Assembly (NCBI RefSeq): GCF_000349325.1 | Contig: NC_020504.1 | Span: forward strand, 6,668,053-6,732,052 | Direction of reading: 5' to 3' | Source: Streptomyces davaonensis JCM 4913 | Lineage (GTDB): Bacteria; Actinomycetota; Actinomycetes; Streptomycetales; Streptomycetaceae | Length of the DNA: 64,000 bases | Part shown: one piece after another, positions 51,139-58,602 of the stretch | How the letters are laid out: the number at the start of each line of letters is the position of its first letter | How positions within the stretch are numbered: the first letter of the stretch is position 1 | Notes under the pieces: model-generated | Database searches by the model: none | What the model was told of the DNA's origin: nothing | Seen by the model: the letters and a program-made list of their open reading frames with translations, nothing else | Translations under genes and position numbers: made by a program

Positions 51139-52818
51139 GTGGGCGGCTTGCGGGAGTTGTCGGCGCCGTTCGTCGTGCCCGGTCCTGCCGGGGTGGCGAT
51201 CCGGACGCGCTTGCGGGTGTCCTCGGCGGACGCGCTGGTGCTGACCGAGGTGGGACTGTTCCTCGGCTCGCTCGCCTCAAGGGATCTCGGGGCGCGGTCC
51301 GGTCGGCGACAGGCCGGGGAGTCGGACTCGCGGGCCGCGCGGAAGCGGGCGCTGACCGGGGCTTCGTCGGCGCGGTGGGCCGGCAGTGTCACCAGGGCGA
51401 CGGATGACCAATGGGCGCTGGCCAGGCGTGGTCAGGCCGATGAGCTGGTGTGGCTGCGGCGGGAGATCGCGAGGATCGAGGCACGGCTGGCCCGCCCGCT
51501 GGCCGCCAAGGCCGACCATCGAGCCGGACTGGTACGTGGCCTCTCCAGCAGCTCCGAGTGGCACGCCAAGTCCCGTCGCCTGGGCGCCCTCCGGGACCGC
51601 TTGGCCGCCCTGGAGACGGACTGGGCGGCGGGCCGGGTGCGTGTGGTGCGCGGTGGAAAGCGGCTGGCCCGGTCGAGTCACCGCCTGGGCGAGGCGGGGC
51701 TGAGCCGAGAGGCTTGGCGGGAGTTGTGGCAGGCGGCCCGGATGTTCCTGGCGGCGGACGGGGAGACCGGCAAGGGCTGGGGCAACGAGACCATCCGCGT
51801 CACCGACACCGGGCAGTTGTCGATCCGGCTTCCGGCGGCACTCGCGCACCTGGCCAACGCCCCGCACGGCCGGTACGCAGCCACCGCGACTGTCGCCTTC
51901 ACCCACCGGGGCGAGGAGTGGCAGGACCGGATCCTCGCGGACCGGGCAGTGGCCTACCGCATCCACCACGACCCGGTGCGCGGTCGCTGGTATCTGACCG
52001 CTGCCTGGAAGCGCACACCGGCCCCAGCGCCGCCGCTTCGGACAGCTCTGGCCCAAGGCGTGCTCGCCGTGGACATGAACGACGACCACCTCGCTGCCTG
52101 GCACCTCGACCGCCACGGCAACCCGGTCGGCGAGCCACGACGCTTCCCCTACGACCTCTCCCGCGACACCCAGCACCGAGACGCCCAGATCCGGCATGCC
52201 CTGACCCGGCTGCTGCACTCTGCCCGGAGCAGTGCGGTCGCGGCCATCGCCGTAGAGGATCTGGACTTCACCGCCTCCACCAGCCGAGAGCGACACGGCC
52301 GAGGCAAGCGATTCCGCCGCCTGGTCTCCCGCTTTCCCACTGCCAGACTCCGGGCTCGCCTCGTCTGCATGGCCGCGGAGCAGAACCTGGCCGTCGTCGC
52401 GGTCGATCCGGCGTACACCTCCCGATGGGGTGCACAGCACTGGCAGCAGCCGCTGATGACCTCCACCCGCAAGACCACCCGCCACGACGCCGCAGCCGTG
52501 GCGATCGGACGACGCGCCCTCGGGCACCCGATCCGGCGACGGACGGCACCGCCCCCGCACGACCGGAGGGATCGTGCGGGGCATCGGACCGCCCAGGCCG
52601 GACCGGAGACCCGGTGGCGTGAGGGACCCCGCCCCCGCATGCCGGACCACGGACACGATCCGTGCCGCCCGGATACGGAGCGAAAGCGGGCGACCAGCAT
52701 GCCCAACACCACTCGGGGCATGCGGCTGAGCGCCTTTCCGCTCAGTCCCCAGGAAGTGAGCCACCCTCCGCCCCCTGCCGAGATACCGGATTGCGGGACG
52801 GGGCCCGGGACAATGTAG
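51139..52818 (+). CDS. Stand-alone TnpB-like RuvC protein (IS200/IS605-associated), zinc finger absent
   Basis: A 559-aa relative of TnpB (RNA-guided nuclease of IS200/IS605 elements, ancestor of Cas12). RuvC-I is GVLAVDMNDDHLAAW, RuvC-II IAVEDLDFTAS and RuvC-III RHDAAAVAIGRRAL, so all three acidic residues are kept. Between II and III, canonical TnpB has a CxxC...CxxC zinc finger; here VDPAYTSRWGAQHWQQP has none. The N-terminal 200 residues hold a helical region with IARIEARLARPLA. GGGAGGGGG six bases before it fixes GTG 51139. A longer frame runs from 51094. The last 90 residues are Arg/Pro-rich and look like RNA-coding DNA read as protein. No TnpA is near. Confidence 0.8.
   Translation: MGGLRELSAPFVVPGPAGVAIRTRLRVSSADALVLTEVGLFLGSLASRDLGARSGRRQAGESDSRAARKRALTGASSARWAGSVTRATDDQWALARRGQADELVWLRREIARIEARLARPLAAKADHRAGLVRGLSSSSEWHAKSRRLGALRDRLAALETDWAAGRVRVVRGGKRLARSSHRLGEAGLSREAWRELWQAARMFLAADGETGKGWGNETIRVTDTGQLSIRLPAALAHLANAPHGRYAATATVAFTHRGEEWQDRILADRAVAYRIHHDPVRGRWYLTAAWKRTPAPAPPLRTALAQGVLAVDMNDDHLAAWHLDRHGNPVGEPRRFPYDLSRDTQHRDAQIRHALTRLLHSARSSAVAAIAVEDLDFTASTSRERHGRGKRFRRLVSRFPTARLRARLVCMAAEQNLAVVAVDPAYTSRWGAQHWQQPLMTSTRKTTRHDAAAVAIGRRALGHPIRRRTAPPPHDRRDRAGHRTAQAGPETRWREGPRPRMPDHGHDPCRPDTERKRATSMPNTTRGMRLSAFPLSPQEVSHPPPPAEIPDCGTGPGTM
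52553..52800 (+). ncRNA. Candidate omega/re-RNA region overlapping the 3' end of the TnpB-like gene
   Basis: Four hairpins run in a row: CCCCGCACGA/TCGTGCGGGG (52553-52581, 9-base loop), CACGGA/TCCGTG (52648-52664), GCATGCCC/GGGCATGC (52697-52723) and CTGAGCG/CGCTCAG (52726-52745). All lie in frame-neutral, low-complexity codons after the RuvC-III motif. TnpB omega RNAs normally overlap the 3' end of tnpB and its right end. The guide end would lie at the downstream edge, near 52800. Confidence 0.55.
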
Positions 52819-52834
52819 GCTGTCGGCCTGTCCC

Positions 52835-52907
<73 letters not shown>

Positions 52908-52940
52908 CGGTAGACAAACCCGAGCTCAGCTGGGGTTGCG

Positions 52941-52970
52941 CGGCCCTTCGGAGAGATCTCCGGGGGGCCG
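52941..52970 (+). terminator. Terminator for tRNA-Val supplied by the element
   Basis: CGGCCC with CGGAGA pairs with TCTCCG and GGGCCG around GA, followed by TTCTCG. It lies 34 bp after the tRNA, inside the element. The tRNA's own terminator appears stranded beyond the right att site at 61351-61382. Confidence 0.7.
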
Positions 52971-53015
52971 TTCTCGTGCCCGGAGTACACATAAGGTCCA
53001 CATCCCCCGGCGATC

Positions 53016-53492
53016 ATGGTTTCACATCACCCGATCGGGGGACTTGATCACTGTGCAGCGGTATCTACGCTGCCAAGCAAGGACGAGGACGGTGCGACTC
53101 CCCTCGCGCGCCAGACAGAGGCGGGTCGTACGTACAAACGTAGACCGCCCCACTCCAGCAAGGGGGTGGGGTGGCTTGCTCTGACCGAGTCAGAGCGCAG
53201 GGTGACCGAACCCGGGCGGACAGAGGTACACCCGAGGGTCATCCAGCCCACGTCGGCCGAGACCGACGTGGGCGCATGTGCTGGTGGGTGGCATGTGCCG
53301 AATGTACTCGCCTCAGCCTGCTGGTGTGGTCGCCACGCATCTACACGGATCCCTGTTGATCACACGGATGAGGCATGTCTCGTGCCCCCGTACCCGCACC
53401 GCACCAACCACTGCCGGGCAGACCGGACAATGAGCGGCCGCCCGGTTCTGCTCGCCGTCGGGCAGCCGCCCCTCCACCCCGGCCGGGCCTAG
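53016..53492 (+). CDS. Possible small protein, unknown
   Basis: An open frame of up to 158 codons with modest third-position GC, in the 685-bp space between the tRNA and the coupled cassette. It has Cys/His pairs (CAGGWH, ACWCGRH and an NHCRADR block) that might be a decayed zinc-binding protein. No ribosome site, family or conserved block is visible. This may be a remnant or a chance frame. Nothing else convincing lies in this stretch. Confidence 0.25.
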   Translation: MVSHHPIGGLDHCAAVSTLPSKDEDGATPLARQTEAGRTYKRRPPHSSKGVGWLALTESERRVTEPGRTEVHPRVIQPTSAETDVGACAGGWHVPNVLASACWCGRHASTRIPVDHTDEACLVPPYPHRTNHCRADRTMSGRPVLLAVGQPPLHPGRA

Positions 53493-53591
53493 GCGGCCGA
53501 CCAGAGAGGTTGAGGGCTGGCCGCCACTGACGGGGTACAGAGACGGCCAGCAGCCTGCTGCCGGGCTAGAGCGGGAACCGGCAGCAGGGGC

Positions 53592-53780
53592 CTATTCCTT
53601 CCACTCGGTCCCGCGTGGGTCTGTGACGGTCTTGCGCCCGTTGTAGTAGTCCACGTGGTTCGGGTGGGAGTGCGGCCGCCTCGTGCAATGGCGGCCGCCC
53701 TTCGGGTGTTCCATCCAGCAGTAGCCGCCCGCCCGGCCAGCCGACTGCTCCGCCTCTTTCCGGCGGGCCTCGGTGCTCAC
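53592..53780 (-). CDS. Small cassette protein 4, unknown
   Basis: A 62-aa basic protein, the last of the four coupled minus-strand genes. The centre reads GGYCWMEHPKGGRHCTRRPHSHPNH, a His/Cys-rich patch (split here: YCWMEHPKGGRHC and RRPHSHPNH) that may bind zinc. It starts at GTG 53780, which overlaps the stop of the upstream gene (GTGA). I do not recognise a family. Confidence 0.6.
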   Translation of the reverse strand: MSTEARRKEAEQSAGRAGGYCWMEHPKGGRHCTRRPHSHPNHVDYYNGRKTVTDPRGTEWKE

Positions 53781-53980
53781 CGGTCGGCCAGCGGGGTCAG
53801 GTCGTAGGCGCGGCGGCAGGGAAGGCAGGCGAACAGGCCGGAGCCGCCGAAGGCGGAACCCTCATCCTGCGTCCTGATCAGGCGCACGCCCCAGGCGTTG
53901 CCCTGGTGCCATGCGCACCGGCCGAACGCGCTGCTGTTGGGCGGCTCTTGAGGGGACCCTGTCTCCGTCCTGGCCGTCAT
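53777..53980 (-). CDS. Small cassette protein 3, unknown
   Basis: A 67-aa protein with C-x12-type zinc-ribbon-like pairs: GRCAWHQGNAW and ACLPCRRAYDL. The four ligands (Cys, His, Cys, Cys) could form one zinc site. ATG 53980 overlaps the stop of the upstream gene by ATGA. It is a typical small helper of mobile-element cassettes in Streptomyces, but no function is known. Confidence 0.65.
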   Translation of the reverse strand: MTARTETGSPQEPPNSSAFGRCAWHQGNAWGVRLIRTQDEGSAFGGSGLFACLPCRRAYDLTPLADR

Positions 53981-54459
53981 GCTGGTGCCTCCGAGGAAAG
54001 TCGGGCGCCGCCACCAGGACCAAACGCGGCAGCAAGCACGGTGGGATCAGTGAGCCGGCCCGACCCGTCAGGGCGTGCCAGCCAGAAGCGGCCATCGACT
54101 TGCCAACCGGTCGGCGGGCAGCGCAGCAGCCAGCCTGGGGCGTGGACCTTCACGTGGCGCGCGTCGTCGAGGTCCTCGGCCGCGTCCAGCGGGACCAGCC
54201 ACCAGGCCGTATCCGATTCCGGGTCGGCAAGCACGGGGCTGCGGTCCGCTTCGCGGATGCGGGCGAGTGCTGGCATGCCGAACACGAGCTGCGTCTCGGC
54301 GACGAGCCATCCGATGCCTGAGGCTATGGGCGCCAGGAGTTCGTCTTCCCACGCCGCTCGGACGAGGACCGGGTGCGCGGAACAGGTGGCGAGCCACGCG
54401 TCCCCGGCCTCGTACGTCCCAGCAAAGGTGGCCGCGACCCCACCCGGGTTCTTGTTCAT
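53977..54459 (-). CDS. Cassette protein 2, unknown
   Basis: A 160-aa acidic protein that I do not recognise. The start MNKNPGGVAATF is at ATG 54459 and overlaps the upstream stop (ATGA). It has several Trp-rich stretches (AWLATCSAHP, WWLVPLDAAEDL, GWLLRCPPTGWQV). Weak similarity in layout to actinobacterial immunity or SUKH-like proteins is possible but unproven. It is the longest of the coupled cassette, so it may be the active partner and the small zinc proteins accessory. Confidence 0.65.
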   Translation of the reverse strand: MNKNPGGVAATFAGTYEAGDAWLATCSAHPVLVRAAWEDELLAPIASGIGWLVAETQLVFGMPALARIREADRSPVLADPESDTAWWLVPLDAAEDLDDARHVKVHAPGWLLRCPPTGWQVDGRFWLARPDGSGRLTDPTVLAAAFGPGGGARLSSEAPA

Positions 54460-54668
54460 GCTGCGGGCTCCCCTCGCCGGAGTGCGTGCGCCAGGCGCGC
54501 GGCCACATTCGCTCGCACCCGTCCGAGGTCCACGAATGGGAGCGTGGCTGACGCCGATGGGTCGACCCTCAGCGACGGCAGCACGATCCCGGCGCGGTCG
54601 AGTGCCGCCTGGAGGGACTCCACAGCGGTGAACGGATCGGCTTCGAGTGGCGCAAGGTGATCGGCCAT
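54456..54668 (-). CDS. Small cassette protein 1, unknown
   Basis: A 70-aa protein, the first gene of the four-gene minus-strand cassette. It begins MADHLAPLEADPF at ATG 54668 and has the run PFVDLGRVRANVAARLAHAL, a helix of amphipathic type. The frame is open further upstream but into the divergent promoter region. Length and layout recall antitoxin-like proteins, but no family is identified. Confidence 0.6.
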   Translation of the reverse strand: MADHLAPLEADPFTAVESLQAALDRAGIVLPSLRVDPSASATLPFVDLGRVRANVAARLAHALRRGEPAA

Positions 54669-54692
54669 GAACAGGACCGTAGGTACGCGGCG

Positions 54693-54749
54693 TTGACAGC
54701 CACCAGGCGATGTTCTCGAATGTTCTCGGGGGCTGACCGAGTGTTCTCG
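54693..54749. promoter_or_regulatory. Divergent promoter with TTGACA box and three phased TGTTCTCG repeats
   Basis: TTGACA (54693-54698) is followed 17 bp later by the -10-like TCGAAT (54716-54721). TGTTCTCG occurs at 54711, 54721 and 54742, so the intervals are 10 and 21 bp, one and two helical turns. The repeats overlap and follow the -10. The XRE/DUF5753 protein encoded downstream is the natural ligand. Confidence 0.65.
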
Positions 54750-54844
54750 TCTGGTCTCACGAAGGTGCCGGAGCACGGTGGTGCGCGGGCATCGGGCCTG
54801 GTGATGCTGATGGCGCCACACTTTCGGCAGCGAGGGAGACGACC

Positions 54845-55597
54845 ATGGCGCGACGGTTACGGTTCAACGGCACCGACAGCAAGAACGGCGGCTGCCCGGC
54901 CGTCCACGAGGACCTCGACAGCGGGGAGATCCTCGTACAGGGGCATCCAGTCACGGACCCCAAGGACATCGCTCAGCTTCAGCACCTGGGCCCGGACGAC
55001 ACAGTGGTGGCCGTCCCGCGCGAACTGCTCGTCAACCACGGCCCCAAGGAGCTGCACCGCGTGCCCAAGCTCATCGACCTGGACGAGTTCGGCCTTCTCT
55101 TCCGCACCTTCGAGCACTCGGCATGGCACCTGGAAACCCGCCGCGGTTACGCCTCCGACCGAGAAGACCCCGACTTCGACGCGTTTCTCGCCACCGGCAA
55201 AGCGCCGTGTGACCTCGGCAGCGACTGGTGCACGAACATCCGCCAGCAGACGGCCTCCGGGAAGTACGTCGGCCGGGTGCGCGTCGTCGACACCCCGCCG
55301 ACCGAGGGCCAACTGTTCCTCCTCAGCTATGCATACTGCAACGCGGCCACAGGAGAGGACGCCCGCAACATCTGGCGCGAGGACGCCGACCGGGCCCACC
55401 TGCCCGCTGAGGACTTCTGGATCTTTGACAGCCGCCTCGTGGCCGTACTCCGCTTCGACGACCAGGACGTGCTTCACGACGTGGAGATCATCACCGAACC
55501 CGCCGAGGTCCTGCGGTACTGCCAAGTCCGCGACGCCGCCGCCCACAACAGCATTCCCTTCGACGAGTTCGCGGCGCAGATCAGCGGGAAGGAGTAG
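54845..55597 (+). CDS. DUF6879 family protein with N-terminal extension
   Basis: A 250-aa protein. The C-terminal two thirds (from about residue 82, FGLLFRTFEHSAWHLETRRGY) is DUF6879, a Streptomyces domain usually beside XRE/DUF5753 regulators; the run DFWIFDSRLVAVLRFDDQD is its core. The N-terminal 80 residues are extra, with GGCPAVHEDLDSGEILVQG and VVAVPRELLVNHG. ATG 54845 has GAGGGAG 7 bases upstream. The XRE gene starts 11 bp after its stop, so they are one operon. DUF6879 proteins may act as partners or anti-regulators of the XRE protein. Confidence 0.85.
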   Translation: MARRLRFNGTDSKNGGCPAVHEDLDSGEILVQGHPVTDPKDIAQLQHLGPDDTVVAVPRELLVNHGPKELHRVPKLIDLDEFGLLFRTFEHSAWHLETRRGYASDREDPDFDAFLATGKAPCDLGSDWCTNIRQQTASGKYVGRVRVVDTPPTEGQLFLLSYAYCNAATGEDARNIWREDADRAHLPAEDFWIFDSRLVAVLRFDDQDVLHDVEIITEPAEVLRYCQVRDAAAHNSIPFDEFAAQISGKE

Positions 55598-55607
55598 ACC
55601 TCCACCG

Positions 55608-56462
55608 GTGAGCACGGACTACCAGCAGGCCCGGGAAGCCCTCGGCCGACGGTTGAGAGACCTACGCCTGTCGGCCGCCGGAGGCCGCCTCACCGGAACA
55701 CAACTCGCGCAACGGCTCGGCTGGCCGCACTCCAAGGTGTACAAGCTGGAGGGCGGCCGCCAGACCGCGAACCCGGAGGACCTCCAGGCGTGGGCCGATG
55801 CCGTTGGCCACCCGGACACAGGCGAGGAACTGCTGGCCAGGCTCGGTGGGTTCGAGTCTCACATCAGGTCCTGGCGCCGCCAGCTCGCAGCTGGCCACCG
55901 TCCCGTCCAGGACGTGTGGAATCTGGAGGTCGACCGTTCCGAGGAGATCTATGCCTGGGAGGAGTCAGTGGTCCCCGGCATGCTCCAGACCGCCGACTAC
56001 GCGCGCGCCATTTTCCAGCGGTACGCCGACTTGTACGGCTCCAAGCGGGACACCGAAGAGGCCGTCCGGATGCGCATACTGCGTCAGCAGTGGCTGCACC
56101 AGGGAGGTCACACCTTCCATGCTCTCGTCTGGGAGGCGGCCCTTCACAGCCTCATCTGCGCGCCCGCTGTCCTTGCCGCACAGCTCGACCGGCTGGCAGG
56201 CATGATCGGGATGGACACGGTGGACCTTGGGATCGTCCCGCTGGGCGCATCCCTGAAGATCCCGGCCGCGAACGGCTTCTGGGTCCTGGACGATCGGCTC
56301 GTCATCGCGGAGGACTGGCACGCGGAGATCTGGCTGGACGACACCGACAGCGTCGCCACCTACATGAGGGTGTGGCACACGCTGCGGGAGTCCGCGGTCT
56401 ACGGTCTCGACGCCCAGGCCCTCATCACCAGAGCCCAGCGGACCGTGCACCCCCGAGCATGA
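55608..56462 (+). CDS. XRE family regulator with DUF5753 domain
   Basis: A 284-aa regulator. The N-terminal HTH is LTGTQLAQRLGWPHSKVYKL, and the C-terminal DUF5753 domain carries WEESVVPGMLQTADYARAIF and VDLGIVPLGASLKI. These WhiJ/BldB-type regulators are very common in Streptomyces, usually with a DUF397 partner. Here DUF6879 is the partner. The start is GTG 55608. The operator-like TGTTCTCG repeats upstream of DUF6879 are its probable target. A terminator follows at once. Confidence 0.93.
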   Translation: MSTDYQQAREALGRRLRDLRLSAAGGRLTGTQLAQRLGWPHSKVYKLEGGRQTANPEDLQAWADAVGHPDTGEELLARLGGFESHIRSWRRQLAAGHRPVQDVWNLEVDRSEEIYAWEESVVPGMLQTADYARAIFQRYADLYGSKRDTEEAVRMRILRQQWLHQGGHTFHALVWEAALHSLICAPAVLAAQLDRLAGMIGMDTVDLGIVPLGASLKIPAANGFWVLDDRLVIAEDWHAEIWLDDTDSVATYMRVWHTLRESAVYGLDAQALITRAQRTVHPRA

Positions 56463-56469
56463 CGAAAGG

Positions 56470-56500
56470 CCCCCTCCCGCCCGAAGGCGAGAGGGGGGCA
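56470..56500. terminator. Hairpin terminator after the XRE gene
   Basis: GCCCCCTC (56470-56477) pairs with GAGGGGGGC (56492-56500) around a CCCGAAGGCG loop, 8 bp past the stop. It also sits at the end of the phage minus-strand genes. Confidence 0.8.
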
Positions 56501-56511
56501 GAAGCGATGCG

Positions 56512-56796
56512 TCACCGACCGAGCGCGGACCACAGAGCAACCGCGAGCCCACCCGTACCGGTCAGCGCAGCCACGGCCGGCAGTGGCCACCGGTTCTTCT
56601 TCAGCGTCTCGACCTCGGCGCGCAAGTCGTCGAGGTCCTTCTCCGTGTCCTCGCGGAGCTGGGCGACGTCCCGCTCGGTGCGGGCCGACCGCTCGACCAA
56701 TACGGCCAGGCTTCCCTCGACCTCGGCAAAGCCGGTCGCGACCGTACCGCGGAGTCGCTCCAGCTCGATCGCAACCGAGGCCTCCGGGACCGTCAC
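56512..56796 (-). CDS. Small phage membrane protein with coiled coil (holin-associated)
   Basis: A 94-aa protein with a long coiled coil (EVEGSLAVLVERSARTERDVAQLREDT, split here after LVERS) and one C-terminal membrane helix (PAVAALTGTGGLAVALWSAL). Start GTG 56796 overlaps the holin-like stop (GTGA), so it is coupled. Actinophage lysis cassettes often end in such a second small membrane protein, in the manner of DUF2746. It is the last gene of the remnant's minus-strand block. Confidence 0.75.
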   Translation of the reverse strand: MTVPEASVAIELERLRGTVATGFAEVEGSLAVLVERSARTERDVAQLREDTEKDLDDLRAEVETLKKNRWPLPAVAALTGTGGLAVALWSALGR

Positions 56797-57056
56797 GAGC
56801 GACTCGCGCGCACCAGCGCGGCGACGTCGTCCGTCGACTCGTACCGCGGCGGCTTCGCGTACCCGAGCAGCAAACCGGCCAGGCTGAGCAGCCACGCCGG
56901 ACCGCTCGCCTTCTCGACCAGGCGCTCGACGACCCGGAACGCGAGGCAGCACACCGCGGCGACCGCAATCGTCATCCCGCCGGCCACGGTGGTGGAGTCG
57001 GTCTGAGGGCCGAGGCCGGTGAGGACGGTGAGCGCCCACCCGGCGAGGAGCGGCAC
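56793..57056 (-). CDS. Holin-like phage membrane protein
   Basis: A short two-helix membrane protein: VPLLAGWALTVLTGLG and TTVAGGMTIAVAAVCCLAFRVVERL. It ends GYAKPPRYESTDDVAALVRA, a typical actinophage holin tail. The start is uncertain. AAGGAG lies just upstream at the end of the endolysin frame, but the ATG that follows it is out of frame; GTG 57056 is the first in-frame start, so a few N-terminal residues may be lost by frameshift. In phage lysis it makes the membrane hole. Confidence 0.7.
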   Translation of the reverse strand: MPLLAGWALTVLTGLGPQTDSTTVAGGMTIAVAAVCCLAFRVVERLVEKASGPAWLLSLAGLLLGYAKPPRYESTDDVAALVRASRS

Positions 57057-57088
57057 GACAGTGCGCGAATGGAGGTCAGCAGCATGAG

Positions 57089-57320
57089 TTACTCCTTGAC
57101 GTCGAAGCCGCGGCGCTTGCCGAGCTCGGTGAGGGATGCGAGGTCCGGCGTGCCGTCTGCGTCGTCGATGGACCAGCCACAACGGCGCTGCCATGCCGCG
57201 TACGCCGTGGCCGTGCCGAAGTGGCCGTCCGCCAGAGCCTTGGAGAGGAGGTCCTCGGCGACGAGCGCGGCCTCCACCGTCTTCACGCCCGTGTACGAGA
57301 CCGGCGTGCCCTTCTTCGGG
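57089..57320 (-). pseudogene. Endolysin C-terminal fragment (peptidoglycan-binding domain)
   Basis: The frame reads TPVSYTGVKTVEAALVAEDL then LLSKALADGHFGTATAYAAW and ends GKRRGFDVKE. This is the C-terminal peptidoglycan-binding-like part of an actinophage endolysin. The catalytic domain is missing: upstream the sequence becomes the minor capsid gene in another frame. A deletion joined the two near 57300-57330. The AAGGAG at its end would serve the holin. Confidence 0.7.
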
Positions 57321-57852
57321 GGGCGGCCTTCCGTGCGGCCACGAGTTGGGTGAGGTCCACGACCGGCCGCGCGGGGCTTCGGCGTGTCGTCGTGCCGAGC
57401 ATCACACCGCCGGACACTCGCGACACTATCGAGCGGAAGGTGTCGACGACCGCACGTGTGATGCGCTGGTACAGCGGCCTGCTGTCCTCGGCCAGGCTCG
57501 CGGCGAGCCGGTCGACCGCTGCGGCGTTGGGCAGCGTCCGGCGGGCGACGAGCTCCCGCCCGATGTCGAACGCGCTGAGCTCGGCGATGGCGGCCTGGCG
57601 GCCGCGGTTGTACACCTCGATCAGAGCCTCTGAGACCGCGCCCGTAGTGTCCCGCTCCAGCGCCGTGGAGATCGTCTCCACGGCGCGGCGCAGGTCGCCC
57701 ACAGCGGCGAACTTCAACTCCGCCCACCGAGGCGAGTCGATGTCCGCCGCCAAGTCGGTGGCGAGTCGCTCCAAGAGCGAGGCCTCGGCGTCCTCGTACA
57801 GGCGCACTACCGCACGCGCCAAGTCTTCTGCCATCGCTGGGGAAACCGGCAC
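57283..57852 (-). pseudogene. Minor capsid protein (MuF-like) N-terminal fragment
   Basis: The frame begins MPVSPAMAEDLARAVVRLYE (GTG 57852 or ATG 57834) and contains ALIEVYNRGRQAAIAELSAF, the region of the minor head protein that contacts the portal. The family continues to several hundred residues more; here it ends in RKAAPRRRARRSRTRA, which is out-of-frame endolysin DNA. The gene is thus truncated by a large deletion that removed the capsid and tail genes. Confidence 0.75.
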
Positions 57853-58254
57853 AGCGAGCCTTGCTCTCCCCCAGCCCAGGCAATCTCAGCCAATGGGTAG
57901 TAGACAGATGGCGCCGCGGAAAGCGCCGTCTACGCGGAACGCTCTACGTGGCTGCGCGATTACTACGCCGCGCTCCAGCCCGAGTCTTCCGGTGCCAGTA
58001 CGCACGAGGCGTCAATTGATTGGCCTGCCTGACATGCGCACTCTGTTCGATTCACCAGGGGATGAGGGAGCCTGATGTGCTGGCAGAGGCCCCATCTGCC
58101 ACAGATGCCGCTCACTTACGCGGGTGGTACGAACTCCGAGCGAAGCGTGCCGTTCTGCGCCTCAGATTCCCTGACTACCGCGAGAGGGGCGGAGCCACGA
58201 TGCTCACCAGCACCCATCGAATCTCGGCCACGAGACTGGATGAAAGGGAGCTCT
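57853..58254. other. 402-bp gap in the phage remnant without a recognisable gene
   Basis: No open frame on either strand has coding character here. A GGCAGA/ TCTGCC inverted repeat occurs near 58085-58103 and the 3' part reads as the leader of the plus-strand gene at 58255. In an intact phage the minor capsid gene would follow the portal directly, so this may be inserted DNA. Confidence 0.4.
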
Positions 58255-58602
58255 ATGTTCAACTTCAACGCCCCTCGCCCAGGGGAGCGACTCGTTGACC
58301 CCGCTGACGGACAGATCTACGAGAAGCGCTTCCGCTCCAATGAGTGGACGCCCGTTACCGGGCCCCTGGGGATTCCGGTCCGTGCCCGTACCGAGCCGTT
58401 GACCGGTCGCCCGTATGTACGGCGCGAGGCTCCCCTCCAGCAGCCGCGCCCGGCCAAGGATCAGTTCAATCGCGAGATCCAGGGCCAGTCTGATCAGCCG
58501 CTCTACCAACTGCCTCTATCTCACTGGGATCTGCTACAGATGGGTCCTAACATCGCCATGTATCGCGACAGGCGGCGACACCTCATGGGCGACACTGACT
58601 AA
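58255..58602 (+). CDS. Small protein antisense to phage late genes, unknown
   Basis: A 115-aa protein starting MFNFNAPRPGERLVDPADGQ, with AAAGGGAG 4 bases upstream. It has two Pro/Arg-rich segments and a C-terminal LSHWDLLQMGPNIAMYRDRR. It stands between the portal and minor capsid remnants, reading against them, so it is likely a cargo (moron-like) gene. Its tail overlaps the portal remnant by 4 bp. I do not recognise the family. Confidence 0.7.
   Translation: MFNFNAPRPGERLVDPADGQIYEKRFRSNEWTPVTGPLGIPVRARTEPLTGRPYVRREAPLQQPRPAKDQFNREIQGQSDQPLYQLPLSHWDLLQMGPNIAMYRDRRRHLMGDTD

Noticed and set aside
53048..53251. A 67-codon minus-strand frame after the tRNA
   Set aside because: No ribosome site or conserved residues; overlaps another weak frame.
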